Assembly (NCBI GenBank): GCA_964543905.1
Contig: CAZIZO010000016.1
Location: 5,269-69,268, forward strand
Direction: 5' to 3'
Length of the DNA: 64,000 nucleotides
Source of the DNA: GCA-016699835 sp964543905
GTDB taxonomy: Bacteria > Planctomycetota > Phycisphaerae > Phycisphaerales > UBA1924
A program made the position numbers and the translations under genes. Positions 51,575 to 60,482 of this stretch are shown here, piece by piece; positions within the stretch are counted from its first letter, which is position 1; each line of letters opens with the position of its first letter. The notes under the pieces were generated by a model. That model did no database searches. It saw nothing but the letters and a program-made list of their open reading frames with translations, and was not told the DNA's origin.

Positions 51575-53278
51575 TCATCCTTTCCTTCCAGCGGTCCTCG
51601 GCATCACACCCAGCACGAGCACCAACCCCGCCCCTCCCAGAGCGCCCCACTGGAAGATGGGCCCCACCCGTCCATAGACGGTCGAGCCTGTGCCGAGGTT
51701 CACCGTGCCCGTCAGAACGCCGCCGACCCTGGTCGATCGCTGCTCCTGATCGACACCGGCCTTCACGATCTTTCCTGTGGCGTCGATGTGCGCCGAGATG
51801 CCCGTGTTCGCGGCACGGATCGTGGGGGTCGCGGTCTCCAGGCTGCGCCACCGCGTCACCTGCAGATGCTGCTCACGTCCGAAATCACACCAGGCAAACC
51901 ACCCGTCGTTGGTGCCGTTCACCATCACGCTCGCACGCCGACGACCGTCGTCGTCGTACACCATCCGTCGGCAGTGGTCCGACCGGGTCACTTCAAAGCA
52001 GATGGGCGACACGACGTTCACGGGCGACGCCCCGCCGGCCCTGGGCACGCGCAACACCATGCGCTCTCGCCCTCGCCCGAGATCGAACGACATCCCCCTC
52101 GCGCCCACGGCCACCACCTGCCGCTTGAGCCAAGGCCAATGCTCGATGTACGGCATGAACTCCCCGAACGGCGTCAAGAGCATCTTGTCATACCTGGGCG
52201 TTTTCACCTCTCCGCCCGCCACGAGATAGACACTGTTGAAACGCTCCCCGCGCACGATGTCCATGCTCCCGTCCGACCTCGGCGTCGCGCGGAATCCCTC
52301 CAACCCTTCCTCTCCAATCAGCATCGGGATGTCCAGAGCCGCCTGGATTGCCAAGAGTCGATCGGCAAACGCCGACATCGCCAGTCGCTTCTCGGCCCCG
52401 CTCGCGTCCCGCACCGGCAGTGTCACTCCATACCGCCTCAACTGCTCCACGACACTCGGTTCGATCGAAATGCCCGGCATCATGGTCTCCGGCAACACGA
52501 TCACTTCGGGGCGGGGCGTGCCGGCCGCCGCTCGCTCGATCAAGCCTTCAAACTCCCGCCAGTCCTCGACCTCCAACTCCAGCGTCCAATCCAACTTGTT
52601 GTCCTGCGGGACATTGGTCTGCAAGACCGCAAACCTCCACGGTTCTCCCGGCACGATCGTCGGGCGGATCGCCCAAAGCCCGCCCCACGTCGCCAGCACC
52701 GCCACGAGCGCCCCGATCGACCACCGCTTCCGCCCACGCCGTGCGTCCACCACGCACGCCGCCGGGATCGCCGTGAGGAACGAGACGAAGTACCACCCGA
52801 GGAACGCGCCCGGGTTCGCGAAGACGGGCGAATCGATCATCGGTTGCCCGAGAAAACCCCACGCATACCCCTCGAAGACGACCTCCCCCCTCGCCACCTC
52901 AAGACCCGCCCAGAGCAAGGGCGCCGCAAGGACCATGGGCACCCGCGGCAAGCGGGCCGTCACCCGCAGCAGCGTCCAGACGAAGACCGTTGGATAGGAC
53001 GCGAGCACGAGACACATGGGCAGATAGCCCAAGTCCGTCACCTCGTAGACCCACGCATTTTCGAAGAGATAGAAGGCCAGAGCGCCAAGCCCGGTCCACA
53101 GCGCCGTCCGCCACGGGCGGGCGCTCGATCCACCCCCAATCCACATCAGCGGCAGCACCGCCGCGAACGCCGCGCCCCACCACCCGACCGGCGCGAACGC
53201 GACCGCGAAGAGCAACGAAAAGACGAGGCCGGCGCCGATGGCGCGACGCCGAGAAACAGGATGGTCCACCGCGAGCAC
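51575..53278 (-). CDS. lnt: Apolipoprotein N-acyltransferase
   Basis: This 567-residue inner-membrane enzyme adds the third acyl chain to lipoproteins. The N-terminal half has about six to seven hydrophobic segments; a nitrilase-like domain (about 235-510) faces the periplasm. The triad is visible: Glu in VLPETMMP, Lys in YDKMLLTPFGEFMPY and Cys in SPICFE, followed by NGTNDGWF. It is upstream of the HEAT lipoprotein and downstream of manA on the same strand. Presence of Lnt indicates a diderm envelope with triacylated lipoproteins. Confidence 0.9.
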   Translation of the reverse strand: MLAVDHPVSRRRAIGAGLVFSLLFAVAFAPVGWWGAAFAAVLPLMWIGGGSSARPWRTALWTGLGALAFYLFENAWVYEVTDLGYLPMCLVLASYPTVFVWTLLRVTARLPRVPMVLAAPLLWAGLEVARGEVVFEGYAWGFLGQPMIDSPVFANPGAFLGWYFVSFLTAIPAACVVDARRGRKRWSIGALVAVLATWGGLWAIRPTIVPGEPWRFAVLQTNVPQDNKLDWTLELEVEDWREFEGLIERAAAGTPRPEVIVLPETMMPGISIEPSVVEQLRRYGVTLPVRDASGAEKRLAMSAFADRLLAIQAALDIPMLIGEEGLEGFRATPRSDGSMDIVRGERFNSVYLVAGGEVKTPRYDKMLLTPFGEFMPYIEHWPWLKRQVVAVGARGMSFDLGRGRERMVLRVPRAGGASPVNVVSPICFEVTRSDHCRRMVYDDDGRRRASVMVNGTNDGWFAWCDFGREQHLQVTRWRSLETATPTIRAANTGISAHIDATGKIVKAGVDQEQRSTRVGGVLTGTVNLGTGSTVYGRVGPIFQWGALGGAGLVLVLGVMPRTAGRKG

Positions 53279-53317
53279 CCGAGAAGATAGCCGCGCGCCG
53301 GGCCGGGCGGCCTCGCA

Positions 53318-54304
53318 TCACACGATCGCGAGTAACACACGCCCGCTCATGGCGGGGTCGAACGTGGCCGACCCCGTCGCGGCCGGGATGAGGATCGTCG
53401 TGCCCATGCGGATCGGCGTCGCGCCCAAGTGCTCGGCATGCAACTCGCCCTCACCCGCGATGAGCATCGCCACCACGGCTCGCCCGGGTCGCGCCCAATC
53501 CATTCGCTTGCCCGTCTTCAGCACGTGCTCCTCGAGCGAGAACCGATCGGTCTTGACGTGCGTGATGCTCTCCTGCCCGCCGACCAGTTTGGTCGCGGAC
53601 GGAGCACTCGACCACGCGATGCACTCCAGCGCCGGGCCGATGTGCAACTCCCGACCCAGTCTCCCCCAGTCGTCCACGCGAAACGTGGTGTCGCTGGGCG
53701 TCTGCACCTCCGCCACCAGGACCCCCGCCCCGAGCGCGTGCACCGTGCCACTGGGCAAGAAGTGGCACTCCCCGACCACCGCCGGGACCGCCACCAGATC
53801 GTCCACGGCCTTGCCCTCGCGCACCGTCCTCGCGAAACGGTCGCGCGTGACACCCGGCTTCACGCCCTTGTAGATCATCGACCGCGGGGCCGCATCGAGC
53901 ACGTACCAGCATTCCGTCTTGACGTGCGCTCCTGGGTGCTTGGCCGCATACTCCGCGCTCGGGTGGACCTGCACCGACAGATTGTCGCGGGCGTCCAGAT
54001 ACTTGACCAAGAGCGGAAAGCCGCCAGATTTCCCGCTCGCCGAGCCGACCAGCGCGTCCCACCCCCAGTGCTGCAGCGCGTCATGGAGCGTCTGCCCCTT
54101 GAGCGCCCCATTCGCGATCACGCTGCGCTGCGCTCCCCCCCCCGCGCCGCCCTTGGACGTCTCGTCGAGGTCGGCGACCTCCCAACTCTCGCCGACATGC
54201 TCTCGCGGCTTCACCTTCTTGCCGAAGTGCATGAGGCGGTCCCCGCCCCAGACCTTGGACAGCAGGATCGGCTCAAACGTCAGCGGGTATGGAAGAGAGT
54301 GCAC
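53318..54304 (-). CDS. manA: Mannose-6-phosphate isomerase, type I
   Basis: This 328-residue cupin-type zinc enzyme interconverts mannose 6-phosphate and fructose 6-phosphate. It shows WGGDRL at about 19-24, Q112 and H114 in LSVQVHP, E131 in KTECWYVL and H189 in SGTVHALG, the four zinc ligands of the type I family. The length is that of the shorter bacterial (Bacillus ManA-like) form. It supplies GDP-mannose or feeds mannose into glycolysis. It is followed 39 bases later by lnt. Confidence 0.92.
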   Translation of the reverse strand: MHSLPYPLTFEPILLSKVWGGDRLMHFGKKVKPREHVGESWEVADLDETSKGGAGGGAQRSVIANGALKGQTLHDALQHWGWDALVGSASGKSGGFPLLVKYLDARDNLSVQVHPSAEYAAKHPGAHVKTECWYVLDAAPRSMIYKGVKPGVTRDRFARTVREGKAVDDLVAVPAVVGECHFLPSGTVHALGAGVLVAEVQTPSDTTFRVDDWGRLGRELHIGPALECIAWSSAPSATKLVGGQESITHVKTDRFSLEEHVLKTGKRMDWARPGRAVVAMLIAGEGELHAEHLGATPIRMGTTILIPAATGSATFDPAMSGRVLLAIV

Positions 54305-54343
54305 ACGGGATCGTACCCGCCGTTTGGAGCGCTCGATCCCGTG

Positions 54344-54886
54344 TCAGAGCGCCACGGGCAGTTCGGTCTTCATCCCCGTCAGGCGCGAGGCGAAGATCAG
54401 CCGATCTCCCACGACCCCCTGCACGTCGGCGATGAAGCGACGATTCGTGAACTTGACCTCCTGGCACAGCACGTAGAAATCATCGCCCGGGACCACCATG
54501 TTCCGAAAGGCCGTGTCTTCGATGCGAAGGAACGCGACGCCGCTGGGCGCCCCCTGGCGGAAGGTCCACTGCCAGCACGCCAGTTGCGCCGCTGTTTCGA
54601 TCATGATCACGCCCGGGAGGATGGGCTTGCCGGGAAAGTGCCCCTTAACCCACCACTCGTCGTCACGGACGCGTCGCATCGCGACCGCCTGCCGTTGGTC
54701 CGGGGACATCCAGACGATGCGGTCGAGCAGCATCATCTGGTCCCGATGTGGGATCCACTTCTCGATCTGCTCGCGCGGTTGCAGCACGGCGGCCCGATCG
54801 ACGCCGCTGAGATCAAACAGCAAGCGACTTCCGGCCGCCGCGTCCGCGACGCCTCCTCCGGCGTCGGGGCCCGAGGCGGAGCGCAT
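54344..54886 (-). CDS. FabZ/FabA-like hotdog-fold 3-hydroxyacyl-ACP dehydratase
   Basis: This 180-residue hotdog protein has H83 and E97 in KGHFPGKPILPGVIMIETAAQ, the catalytic pair of FabZ-type dehydratases. It also has IPHRDQMMLLDRIV near residue 45 and FRNMVVPGDDFYV. The N-terminal 35 residues are a Gly/Ala-rich extension not usual in FabZ. It should dehydrate 3-hydroxyacyl-ACP in fatty acid or lipid A precursor metabolism. The start is chosen at MRSASGPDAG (54886), 10 bases after the stop of the histone-like gene. Confidence 0.87.
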   Translation of the reverse strand: MRSASGPDAGGGVADAAAGSRLLFDLSGVDRAAVLQPREQIEKWIPHRDQMMLLDRIVWMSPDQRQAVAMRRVRDDEWWVKGHFPGKPILPGVIMIETAAQLACWQWTFRQGAPSGVAFLRIEDTAFRNMVVPGDDFYVLCQEVKFTNRRFIADVQGVVGDRLIFASRLTGMKTELPVAL

Positions 54887-54896
54887 CGGGTTGCAC

Positions 54897-55079
54897 TCAG
54901 GCCGATTTCCCGGCATCTCGCAACTCCAGGATCTTCTCGCGAACCTCTTGGGCGGCGTTCTTGATGTCCTGCATCGTTTGGCGGGCGCGCGTCCCGGCGG
55001 CCTTGTTGCCGCCTTCGGCCTTGAGGATGTCATCCTCCGCCTCCGCCACCAACTTCTTCAAGCGATCAAAGGCTTCCAC
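54897..55079 (-). CDS. Small Hc1-like histone H1 family protein
   Basis: This protein of 60 residues (GTG start with GGAAAGG 6 bases upstream; a GTG at 55124 would give 75) is recognised by LKKLVAEAEDDILKAEGGNKAAGTRARQTMQDIKNAAQEVREKIL. This matches the helical N-terminal domain of chlamydial Hc1/histone H1-like proteins (KAE-GNKAAG-R-R pattern). The Lys/Ala-rich DNA-binding tail of Hc1 is missing; the end is ELRDAGKSA. It is probably a nucleoid-associated protein or a short regulator. Confidence 0.8.
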   Translation of the reverse strand: MEAFDRLKKLVAEAEDDILKAEGGNKAAGTRARQTMQDIKNAAQEVREKILELRDAGKSA

Positions 55080-55200
55080 GGTAACCCTTTCCGCGCGACT
55101 GCTGATCGCGCCTACCCCCGCCACGAATCCACCACAGTATCCGCACCCTCCGGTCGGGTCCGATCATCGATTGTTGCACCCGCCCCAATCCCGGGCAATC

Positions 55201-56208
55201 TCATCGACCAACCTGGGGTAAGACCCGGTCCAGGGTCTCCAACGCGGCGTGGAGGTACTTCGGATTTCCCTCGCGCTCGATCAGCGCCGGCGCTGCCGCC
55301 GCGGTGAGCACCCGACGCACGTTCGCCAGTTCGGCGTAGTTGTCCGACGCCGGCATGCCCCGCTCGCGTCGGATCCTGGCCATCTCCGTGACGGGCTTGA
55401 TCCCGTAGAGCAGTTCGCTGTGTCCCCAGAACTGGCGCTCCAGGTACAACGCGTCTTCGACCCAGTGACCCGGATGCACCAGCGCCAGATCGATTAGGAC
55501 GCACGTCTGCCCCCCATCGCTCCGCACACGGCGCATCGCGTTCCCGGCGTGCAGATCGCCATGGCACCAACTGGTCATCGACCGGGCGTTCCAGTGATTG
55601 ATGAGCCAATCCAGAACTTTGCCGGCCTTCTTCACGGATTCCAGCCAGTGCTTCGCCTCGGGCAAGGGGCTGAGGCGGGCCGTTTCCTTGGATTTTTCAA
55701 ACAGGTGCGCCCAATCGACCGCCTTGGGCCGCCCTTCGACCGGCGTCAGCGCCGCCGAACGTGCCTGGAAATCCACCGCCGCTTCCATCAACTCGTGGAT
55801 ACACCCCGGCTTGAGGTCCTTCGCCAAGGGCTCGCCGGGCAATCGCTCCATGACAATCCAGGCGAGGTCGTATCCGCCCAACTCGTGCCCGTCCGCGAGG
55901 ACGCGGGGCGTGGGGCGTCGCTCGCACTCGGGCAGATTCCACGACGACCGATCGACGCGTCCCAGGCCCGTGGTCCAGCGATGCTCGACGTAGCCCACGG
56001 GCAACTTGACCACGACCTCGCGAAGCGCCCCGTCTTCATCGCGCCAGGTCGAGAATCCGGTCGCGGCGCCGCCGCGCTGCCAGCGGCTGGCGAACCACTC
56101 GATCGGCCCAAGGCGATCCTCGCACGCATGCCGAAGCACAGGCTCCAGCGCCACCGCCAGCGCGTGCGAGTCCTGCGTTGGTACTGCTCGTTGTGCCACG
56201 TCTCCCAT
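55201..56208 (-). CDS. Aminoglycoside phosphotransferase-fold kinase
   Basis: This 335-residue protein has the APH/choline kinase fold with the catalytic loop HGDLHAGNAM in the middle of the chain and the metal Asp in VLIDLALVHPGHW. The N-lobe shows VVVKLPVGYVEHRW (nucleotide-binding Lys) and WIVMERLPGEPL (hinge). Family members phosphorylate small molecules (aminoglycosides, homoserine, choline, fructosamine). There is no evidence of a resistance role. It lies 12 bases downstream of rsmA. Confidence 0.86.
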   Translation of the reverse strand: MGDVAQRAVPTQDSHALAVALEPVLRHACEDRLGPIEWFASRWQRGGAATGFSTWRDEDGALREVVVKLPVGYVEHRWTTGLGRVDRSSWNLPECERRPTPRVLADGHELGGYDLAWIVMERLPGEPLAKDLKPGCIHELMEAAVDFQARSAALTPVEGRPKAVDWAHLFEKSKETARLSPLPEAKHWLESVKKAGKVLDWLINHWNARSMTSWCHGDLHAGNAMRRVRSDGGQTCVLIDLALVHPGHWVEDALYLERQFWGHSELLYGIKPVTEMARIRRERGMPASDNYAELANVRRVLTAAAAPALIEREGNPKYLHAALETLDRVLPQVGR

Positions 56209-56220
56209 CGCTGACCAAAG

Positions 56221-57048
56221 TTACGCACCCGTCGCCATCAAATCGACGAACTGGGCGGGCGAGAGTTGTTCCGCCCGCATTTCGGGCCCGATTCCGGTCG
56301 GCCAGACCCGTTCACGCCCGATTATCGCCCCCAACTGCTTCCTCCTCTTCTCGAAGACGCGTTGCGCAAAGTCGAACAGACGCCGGGGCTCCCGCGTGAG
56401 GGGGTCCTCGCGACGCTCGAGCGCCACCATCGCGCTGTGCACGTCCGGTCGAGGCCAGAAGCACTCGGGCGGAAGGTTGGCCACCACCTCCACCCGCGCG
56501 ACCGCCTGCGCCAAGACCGCCAGCGGTCCGTAGTCCTTGCTCCCTGGCTCCGCCCGAAGTCGATCCGCGACTTCGCGCTGGATCGTGACATACAGCCCCA
56601 CGCACTCGGGGTGGTCTGCGAGCAGGATGGTCATGATGGGCGTGCCGGCGGCATAGGGCAGGTTTGACACGAGTTTGAAGTCGCGCCCGCCCCGCCTTGC
56701 CGCAACCGTCGTCCTGATCGCCTCGCTCATCGTGCGTTTACCGTTCAGTGCATCGCCCTCGACGAGGGTGAACCGGTCGCCCCACGGCGCGAATCGATCC
56801 CGCAGAAGTTCGCAGAGTCCGCGGTCCACTTCCGCCGCCACCACCGTCACCCCGCGAGCGAGCAACTCCTCCGTGAGGGTCCCGGTGCCCGGCCCCACCT
56901 CGAGCACCACATCGCCTTGGGCCACCCGCGCCGCGTCCACGAGTTTCTTGATGAGGTTGTGGTCCAGCAGAAAGTTCTGCCCGAACTGCTTGCGCGGCGA
57001 AAGCCCGCGGGCTTCGAGCAGGGCACGGATTTCGGTGAGTTTCTGCAT
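56221..57048 (-). CDS. rsmA: 16S rRNA (adenine1518-N6/adenine1519-N6)-dimethyltransferase
   Basis: This 275-residue SAM-dependent enzyme dimethylates two adjacent adenines in helix 45 of 16S rRNA. Motifs: KQFGQNFLLD, motif I VLEVGPGTGTLTEELL and motif IV NLPYAAGTP (the NLPY catalytic loop). Length is normal. The start is ATG at 57048 after GAGGCGGG; it ends 12 bases before the APH-like gene. The HAD gene lies 8 bases upstream. Confidence 0.94.
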   Translation of the reverse strand: MQKLTEIRALLEARGLSPRKQFGQNFLLDHNLIKKLVDAARVAQGDVVLEVGPGTGTLTEELLARGVTVVAAEVDRGLCELLRDRFAPWGDRFTLVEGDALNGKRTMSEAIRTTVAARRGGRDFKLVSNLPYAAGTPIMTILLADHPECVGLYVTIQREVADRLRAEPGSKDYGPLAVLAQAVARVEVVANLPPECFWPRPDVHSAMVALERREDPLTREPRRLFDFAQRVFEKRRKQLGAIIGRERVWPTGIGPEMRAEQLSPAQFVDLMATGA

Positions 57049-57056
57049 GTCCCGCC

Positions 57057-57950
57057 TCACCACGCGCCCGACAGGATGTGCTCGATCGCGTACGCCACCC
57101 CGTCGTCGGCGTTGCTCCGGGTCTCGCGCTTTGCCGCCGCCTTCACTTTCGAAACCGCGTTGCCCATGGCGACCCCGAGCCCAGCGCCCTCGATCATCGT
57201 CAGATCGTTGATCTCATCCCCTACCGCCGCGATGCGCGTCGGATCCACGCCCAACTTGCCCGCCAAGACCTGCAACGCGCTCCACTTGTTTCCCCGTGGG
57301 TCAAAGAGTTCGAGCACGTGCAACGTCTGTCCGTCGGCCGTCTTCGAAGCGTGCTCCGGCGCGACCACCGCGGGGAAGTGGTGCACGATCGCCCGCCCCT
57401 CGGCAAACTCATGCAGGTCCTTCGAGATTCGCGCCATCGTCCCCGAGAGGCCGCACGCCCCCACGCGGACCGTGTGCTCCGGGTGCTCATCGTCGTCGAG
57501 CGAAGAGACGCGTCGGACCTTGACATCCATCGACCGGAACCACCACTCGGTGACCGGGTCCAGCGGCAGGCCCCGCTCGCCCGTCACAACCAAGTAGTCA
57601 TAACCGGCCTCCAGTGGATCCTTCAACACCAGCGCGGGATGCTCGTGTTCCAGGAGGGTTGCCACCGCTGAACGCACCAGGGTGTGCGAGACGCTAAAGC
57701 GATGCTGCGTCCGTCGCGTCACCGGACAAGCGGTGATCGCTCCGCCCGCGACGATCACCGGGTCCACCTGCCCGATGGCCGCCAGCGCGTGCGCACATTC
57801 GACGAGACCGCGCCCGGTGCAGATCGTGACCACCAGACCCGCCTCGCGTGCGGCCCGCACCGCGCGCACGTTCGCGTCGCTGATTCTTCCGGCCGGATCA
57901 AACAGCGTGCCATCGAGGTCGAGGGCGAGGAGTTGGTACCGCACGGGCAT
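57057..57950 (-). CDS. Cof-type HAD superfamily phosphatase
   Basis: This 297-residue haloacid dehalogenase-like hydrolase has motif I ALDLDGTLFD (D11, D13), motif III Lys in the NKWSALQVLAGKLG region and motif IV VGDEINDLTMIEGAGLGVAMGNA. The C2-type cap domain between motifs places it in the Cof/YbjI-like sugar phosphatase group. The likely substrate is a phosphorylated sugar or cofactor intermediate. The chosen ATG at 57950 gives MPVRYQLLALDLDG. It is followed by rsmA on the same strand. Confidence 0.92.
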   Translation of the reverse strand: MPVRYQLLALDLDGTLFDPAGRISDANVRAVRAAREAGLVVTICTGRGLVECAHALAAIGQVDPVIVAGGAITACPVTRRTQHRFSVSHTLVRSAVATLLEHEHPALVLKDPLEAGYDYLVVTGERGLPLDPVTEWWFRSMDVKVRRVSSLDDDEHPEHTVRVGACGLSGTMARISKDLHEFAEGRAIVHHFPAVVAPEHASKTADGQTLHVLELFDPRGNKWSALQVLAGKLGVDPTRIAAVGDEINDLTMIEGAGLGVAMGNAVSKVKAAAKRETRSNADDGVAYAIEHILSGAW

Positions 57951-58266
57951 GTCCCGAGGGTAGCGGACCGGGCACGCGAACAGGGCGACCCGCCCGTGGA
58001 CGCCGCGCTCAACCAAAGTCGTGGCAAGTTTTTACGTCCACGAAAACTCGCTCGACCACCTTCTCTCCCGAGACGTCCCATCGCCCTCCCCCGAGCGATG
58101 ATGCAAAAAAAGACCAAACGATTCATCAGAGGATTTTGTGCTTCTGACGGGGCTTGATCGCACGCGCGGTGTGGTATGTTGGAGTCACGCGTTCCGCTCG
58201 GGCGCGGGAGCCGGTCGGCAACGTGTCGTCGGCTCGGGGTAAGCACACATTCGAGAGGAGTGTCTT
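57951..58266 (+). other. Intergenic region upstream of the second dockerin-tagged gene
   Basis: These 316 bases lie between divergent genes. A promoter candidate is TTGATC (58154-58159) with TATGTT (58175-58180) after a short 15-base spacer. GAGAGGAG precedes the next ATG by 6 bases. No RNA gene recognised. Confidence 0.4.
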
Positions 58267-60330
58267 ATGAAGATGGGCCGTGTCTTGGCGCTCGCCATGC
58301 TGGCGGGTGCGGGTTTGTCCACGTTTGCGTTCGCGCAGACCGACGCATCACGCGAAGGCTTCCGTCTCGTCAAGCATCCACCGGTGCACCCGACGGGCTT
58401 CCCGGGCAACCCGTACGCCGATCGCGCCGTCGGCGCCGTCTATGACAGTTACGCCAACTGCGGGAACAACTATGCCTTCCTGGGCGGCGGCGCGGGCAAC
58501 AAGCGCATTCTCGATGACGTCAGTTTCGCCCCAGGCCCCTGGGCCACGCCCCAGACCAAACTCATCACCCGGATGGTCGCCGGCATGGGCACCACCGCGG
58601 GCGGGAACTTCGACGCCCACTTCATCTTCTGGAATGCCGCCGACTTCAACTACGCCGGATTCACGGGGGATGGCACCTCGATGGTGAACCAGAGCGGCAC
58701 GCCGATCGCTGTCCTTCCGCCCGTCACATTTGGCTTCCCGGCCAACACGGGTGACTTCGTCTCCGTGGACCTCTCGGGGCTGCCCGGCGGAGGCGTGTCG
58801 ATCCCGCCCAGCGTGACTGACATTGTGATCGAGTGTTGGATCTCCGCCGTCGGGGGAAGCACGCAGACCGCCGCCGCCGATCCCGGCTCGTTCATCTTTG
58901 CCACGAACTCCAATCTTCTGGGCAACTCCGCCATCCCGGGCACCACCGCCCCGGACTATGGCCGCGACTTCAACTACGACGGCATCCTGGCCGGCGCTCC
59001 CGCCGCCGCCAACGTCGCCGGCTCCGAACGACGCTTCATCACGATCGCCAACGGGAACCCCACCGGTCCCGCGAACGTCAGCGTCAACTGGGGGTGCGCG
59101 CTCTACGGCAGTTTCACCGCGGTCGCCCCTCCCGCGGTCGCCATCGGCTGCATCCCCGACGGCCCCTCGACCATCAACGGCAGCGTGGGCAACAACGCCG
59201 TCACGTGGTACACGGTCTGCCTGAACGGCGCCGCACGTGACGACGCCGGGGCCGCCGGGCAGTTCCTCGACCTCGATACCGAAGGCTCGGCGACCGACGT
59301 GGCGATCGCCCTGTTCAAGGCCGACGGCGCCTTCGTCGCCGCCGACGACGATAGTGGCTCGGGCTCCAACGCCCAACTCTCCTTCGGCATCGGTCGGCGC
59401 TCGGCGATCGGGGATGGCGCGCAGTACGACGGCCGAAACTACGACAAGAACAACGGTTCACCCATCCCCGGCCTCAACGCCGGAACGTACTACATCGCCG
59501 TTGGACCTGCCGGGACCGCATTCGGCGACGGCTTCACCGCCGTGGGTGGATCGGTGGGCGGCGCGTTCTCCCTCAACCTGAACACCAACGTCAACGGGGC
59601 CGCCCTCGCTCCTTCCGTCGCCCCGCTCACCATCCAGGACCTCGGGGAGATCGTCATCCCCGGAGGGCAGATCGCCCCCGCGGGCATGGACCCCTACGCC
59701 GTGGAGTGGTTCTCCTTCCAAGTCTGCCAAGACGTCAGCGACCCCACCAACTTCCTTGATCTATCCACCGAAGGAACCGATGCCCCGGACATGATCATCA
59801 TGCTCTTCAATGCCGCCGGCAATCGCGTCGCCTTCGACGTGGACAGCGGCAGCGGCATCACCTCGCAACTCTCCTTCGGACAAACCAGCCCGGCTCGCCC
59901 CGCCTTCGGTGACGGGCTGCCCTTCGAGGGCCAGAACGGCTCCCTCCCTTCGGGGACGTACTACATCGGCGCGTCCTACAACTTCGCCGGCGTCGGGGTC
60001 GCGCAGGCGCCCGCCACCAACGGGCGCTTCCACATGCGCTCCTACACGAACAACGCGGGATACCAGTTCGCCCTCACCATCACGCCCAGTTGGGCCGAGT
60101 GCACCACCACCTGCCATGGCGCCTGCGTCGCCGACTTTGACGACGGCTCGGGCACCGGCACCCCCGACGGCGGGGTCACCATCGACGACCTCCTCTACTA
60201 CCTCGGGCTCTTCGAAGCCGGGACCATCTGCGCCGACGTGGACGACGGCTCGGGCACCGGCACCCCCGACCTCGGGGTCACCATCGACGACCTTCTGTAC
60301 TACCTCTTGCGTTTCGAGGCCGGCTGCTAA
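58267..60330 (+). CDS. Secreted protein with PPC-like domains and GC-type dockerin-like C-terminus
   Basis: This 687-residue exported protein has a signal peptide (about 1-23, ending FAQ). Residues about 24-280 form a beta-rich domain of unknown type (Tyr/Asn/Gly-rich). Two repeated modules follow (about 290-445 and 455-605), each with FLDL.TEG....I.LF.A.G and LSFG, then a YYIA/YYIGAS strand, as in pre-peptidase C-terminal (PPC) beta-sandwiches. The final 65 residues carry two Asp-rich loops (DFDDGSGTGTPDGG, DVDDGSGTGTPDLG), each followed by VTIDDLLYYL, ending FEAGC. The same tag ends the 33.4 kb protein. A strong terminator follows. Confidence 0.87.
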   Translation: MKMGRVLALAMLAGAGLSTFAFAQTDASREGFRLVKHPPVHPTGFPGNPYADRAVGAVYDSYANCGNNYAFLGGGAGNKRILDDVSFAPGPWATPQTKLITRMVAGMGTTAGGNFDAHFIFWNAADFNYAGFTGDGTSMVNQSGTPIAVLPPVTFGFPANTGDFVSVDLSGLPGGGVSIPPSVTDIVIECWISAVGGSTQTAAADPGSFIFATNSNLLGNSAIPGTTAPDYGRDFNYDGILAGAPAAANVAGSERRFITIANGNPTGPANVSVNWGCALYGSFTAVAPPAVAIGCIPDGPSTINGSVGNNAVTWYTVCLNGAARDDAGAAGQFLDLDTEGSATDVAIALFKADGAFVAADDDSGSGSNAQLSFGIGRRSAIGDGAQYDGRNYDKNNGSPIPGLNAGTYYIAVGPAGTAFGDGFTAVGGSVGGAFSLNLNTNVNGAALAPSVAPLTIQDLGEIVIPGGQIAPAGMDPYAVEWFSFQVCQDVSDPTNFLDLSTEGTDAPDMIIMLFNAAGNRVAFDVDSGSGITSQLSFGQTSPARPAFGDGLPFEGQNGSLPSGTYYIGASYNFAGVGVAQAPATNGRFHMRSYTNNAGYQFALTITPSWAECTTTCHGACVADFDDGSGTGTPDGGVTIDDLLYYLGLFEAGTICADVDDGSGTGTPDLGVTIDDLLYYLLRFEAGC

Positions 60331-60361
60331 CTCGTCGTCCAACACTCCTCGAACTTCGCCC

Positions 60362-60392
60362 ACGGGCCGGAGCCACGCTCCGGCCCGTTTTC
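60362..60392 (+). terminator. Rho-independent terminator after the dockerin-tagged gene
   Basis: ACGGGCCGGAGC (60362-60373) pairs perfectly with GCTCCGGCCCGT (60377-60388), followed by TTTTCTC. Confidence 0.82.
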
Positions 60393-60482
60393 TCGCGCCC
60401 GCCCGTCCGTGGGAGCGCCTCCGCCCGATTTTCATCCGCACCACAACTCCCGCCCCGCACCGTCCGATAGACTTGCTCTCTC

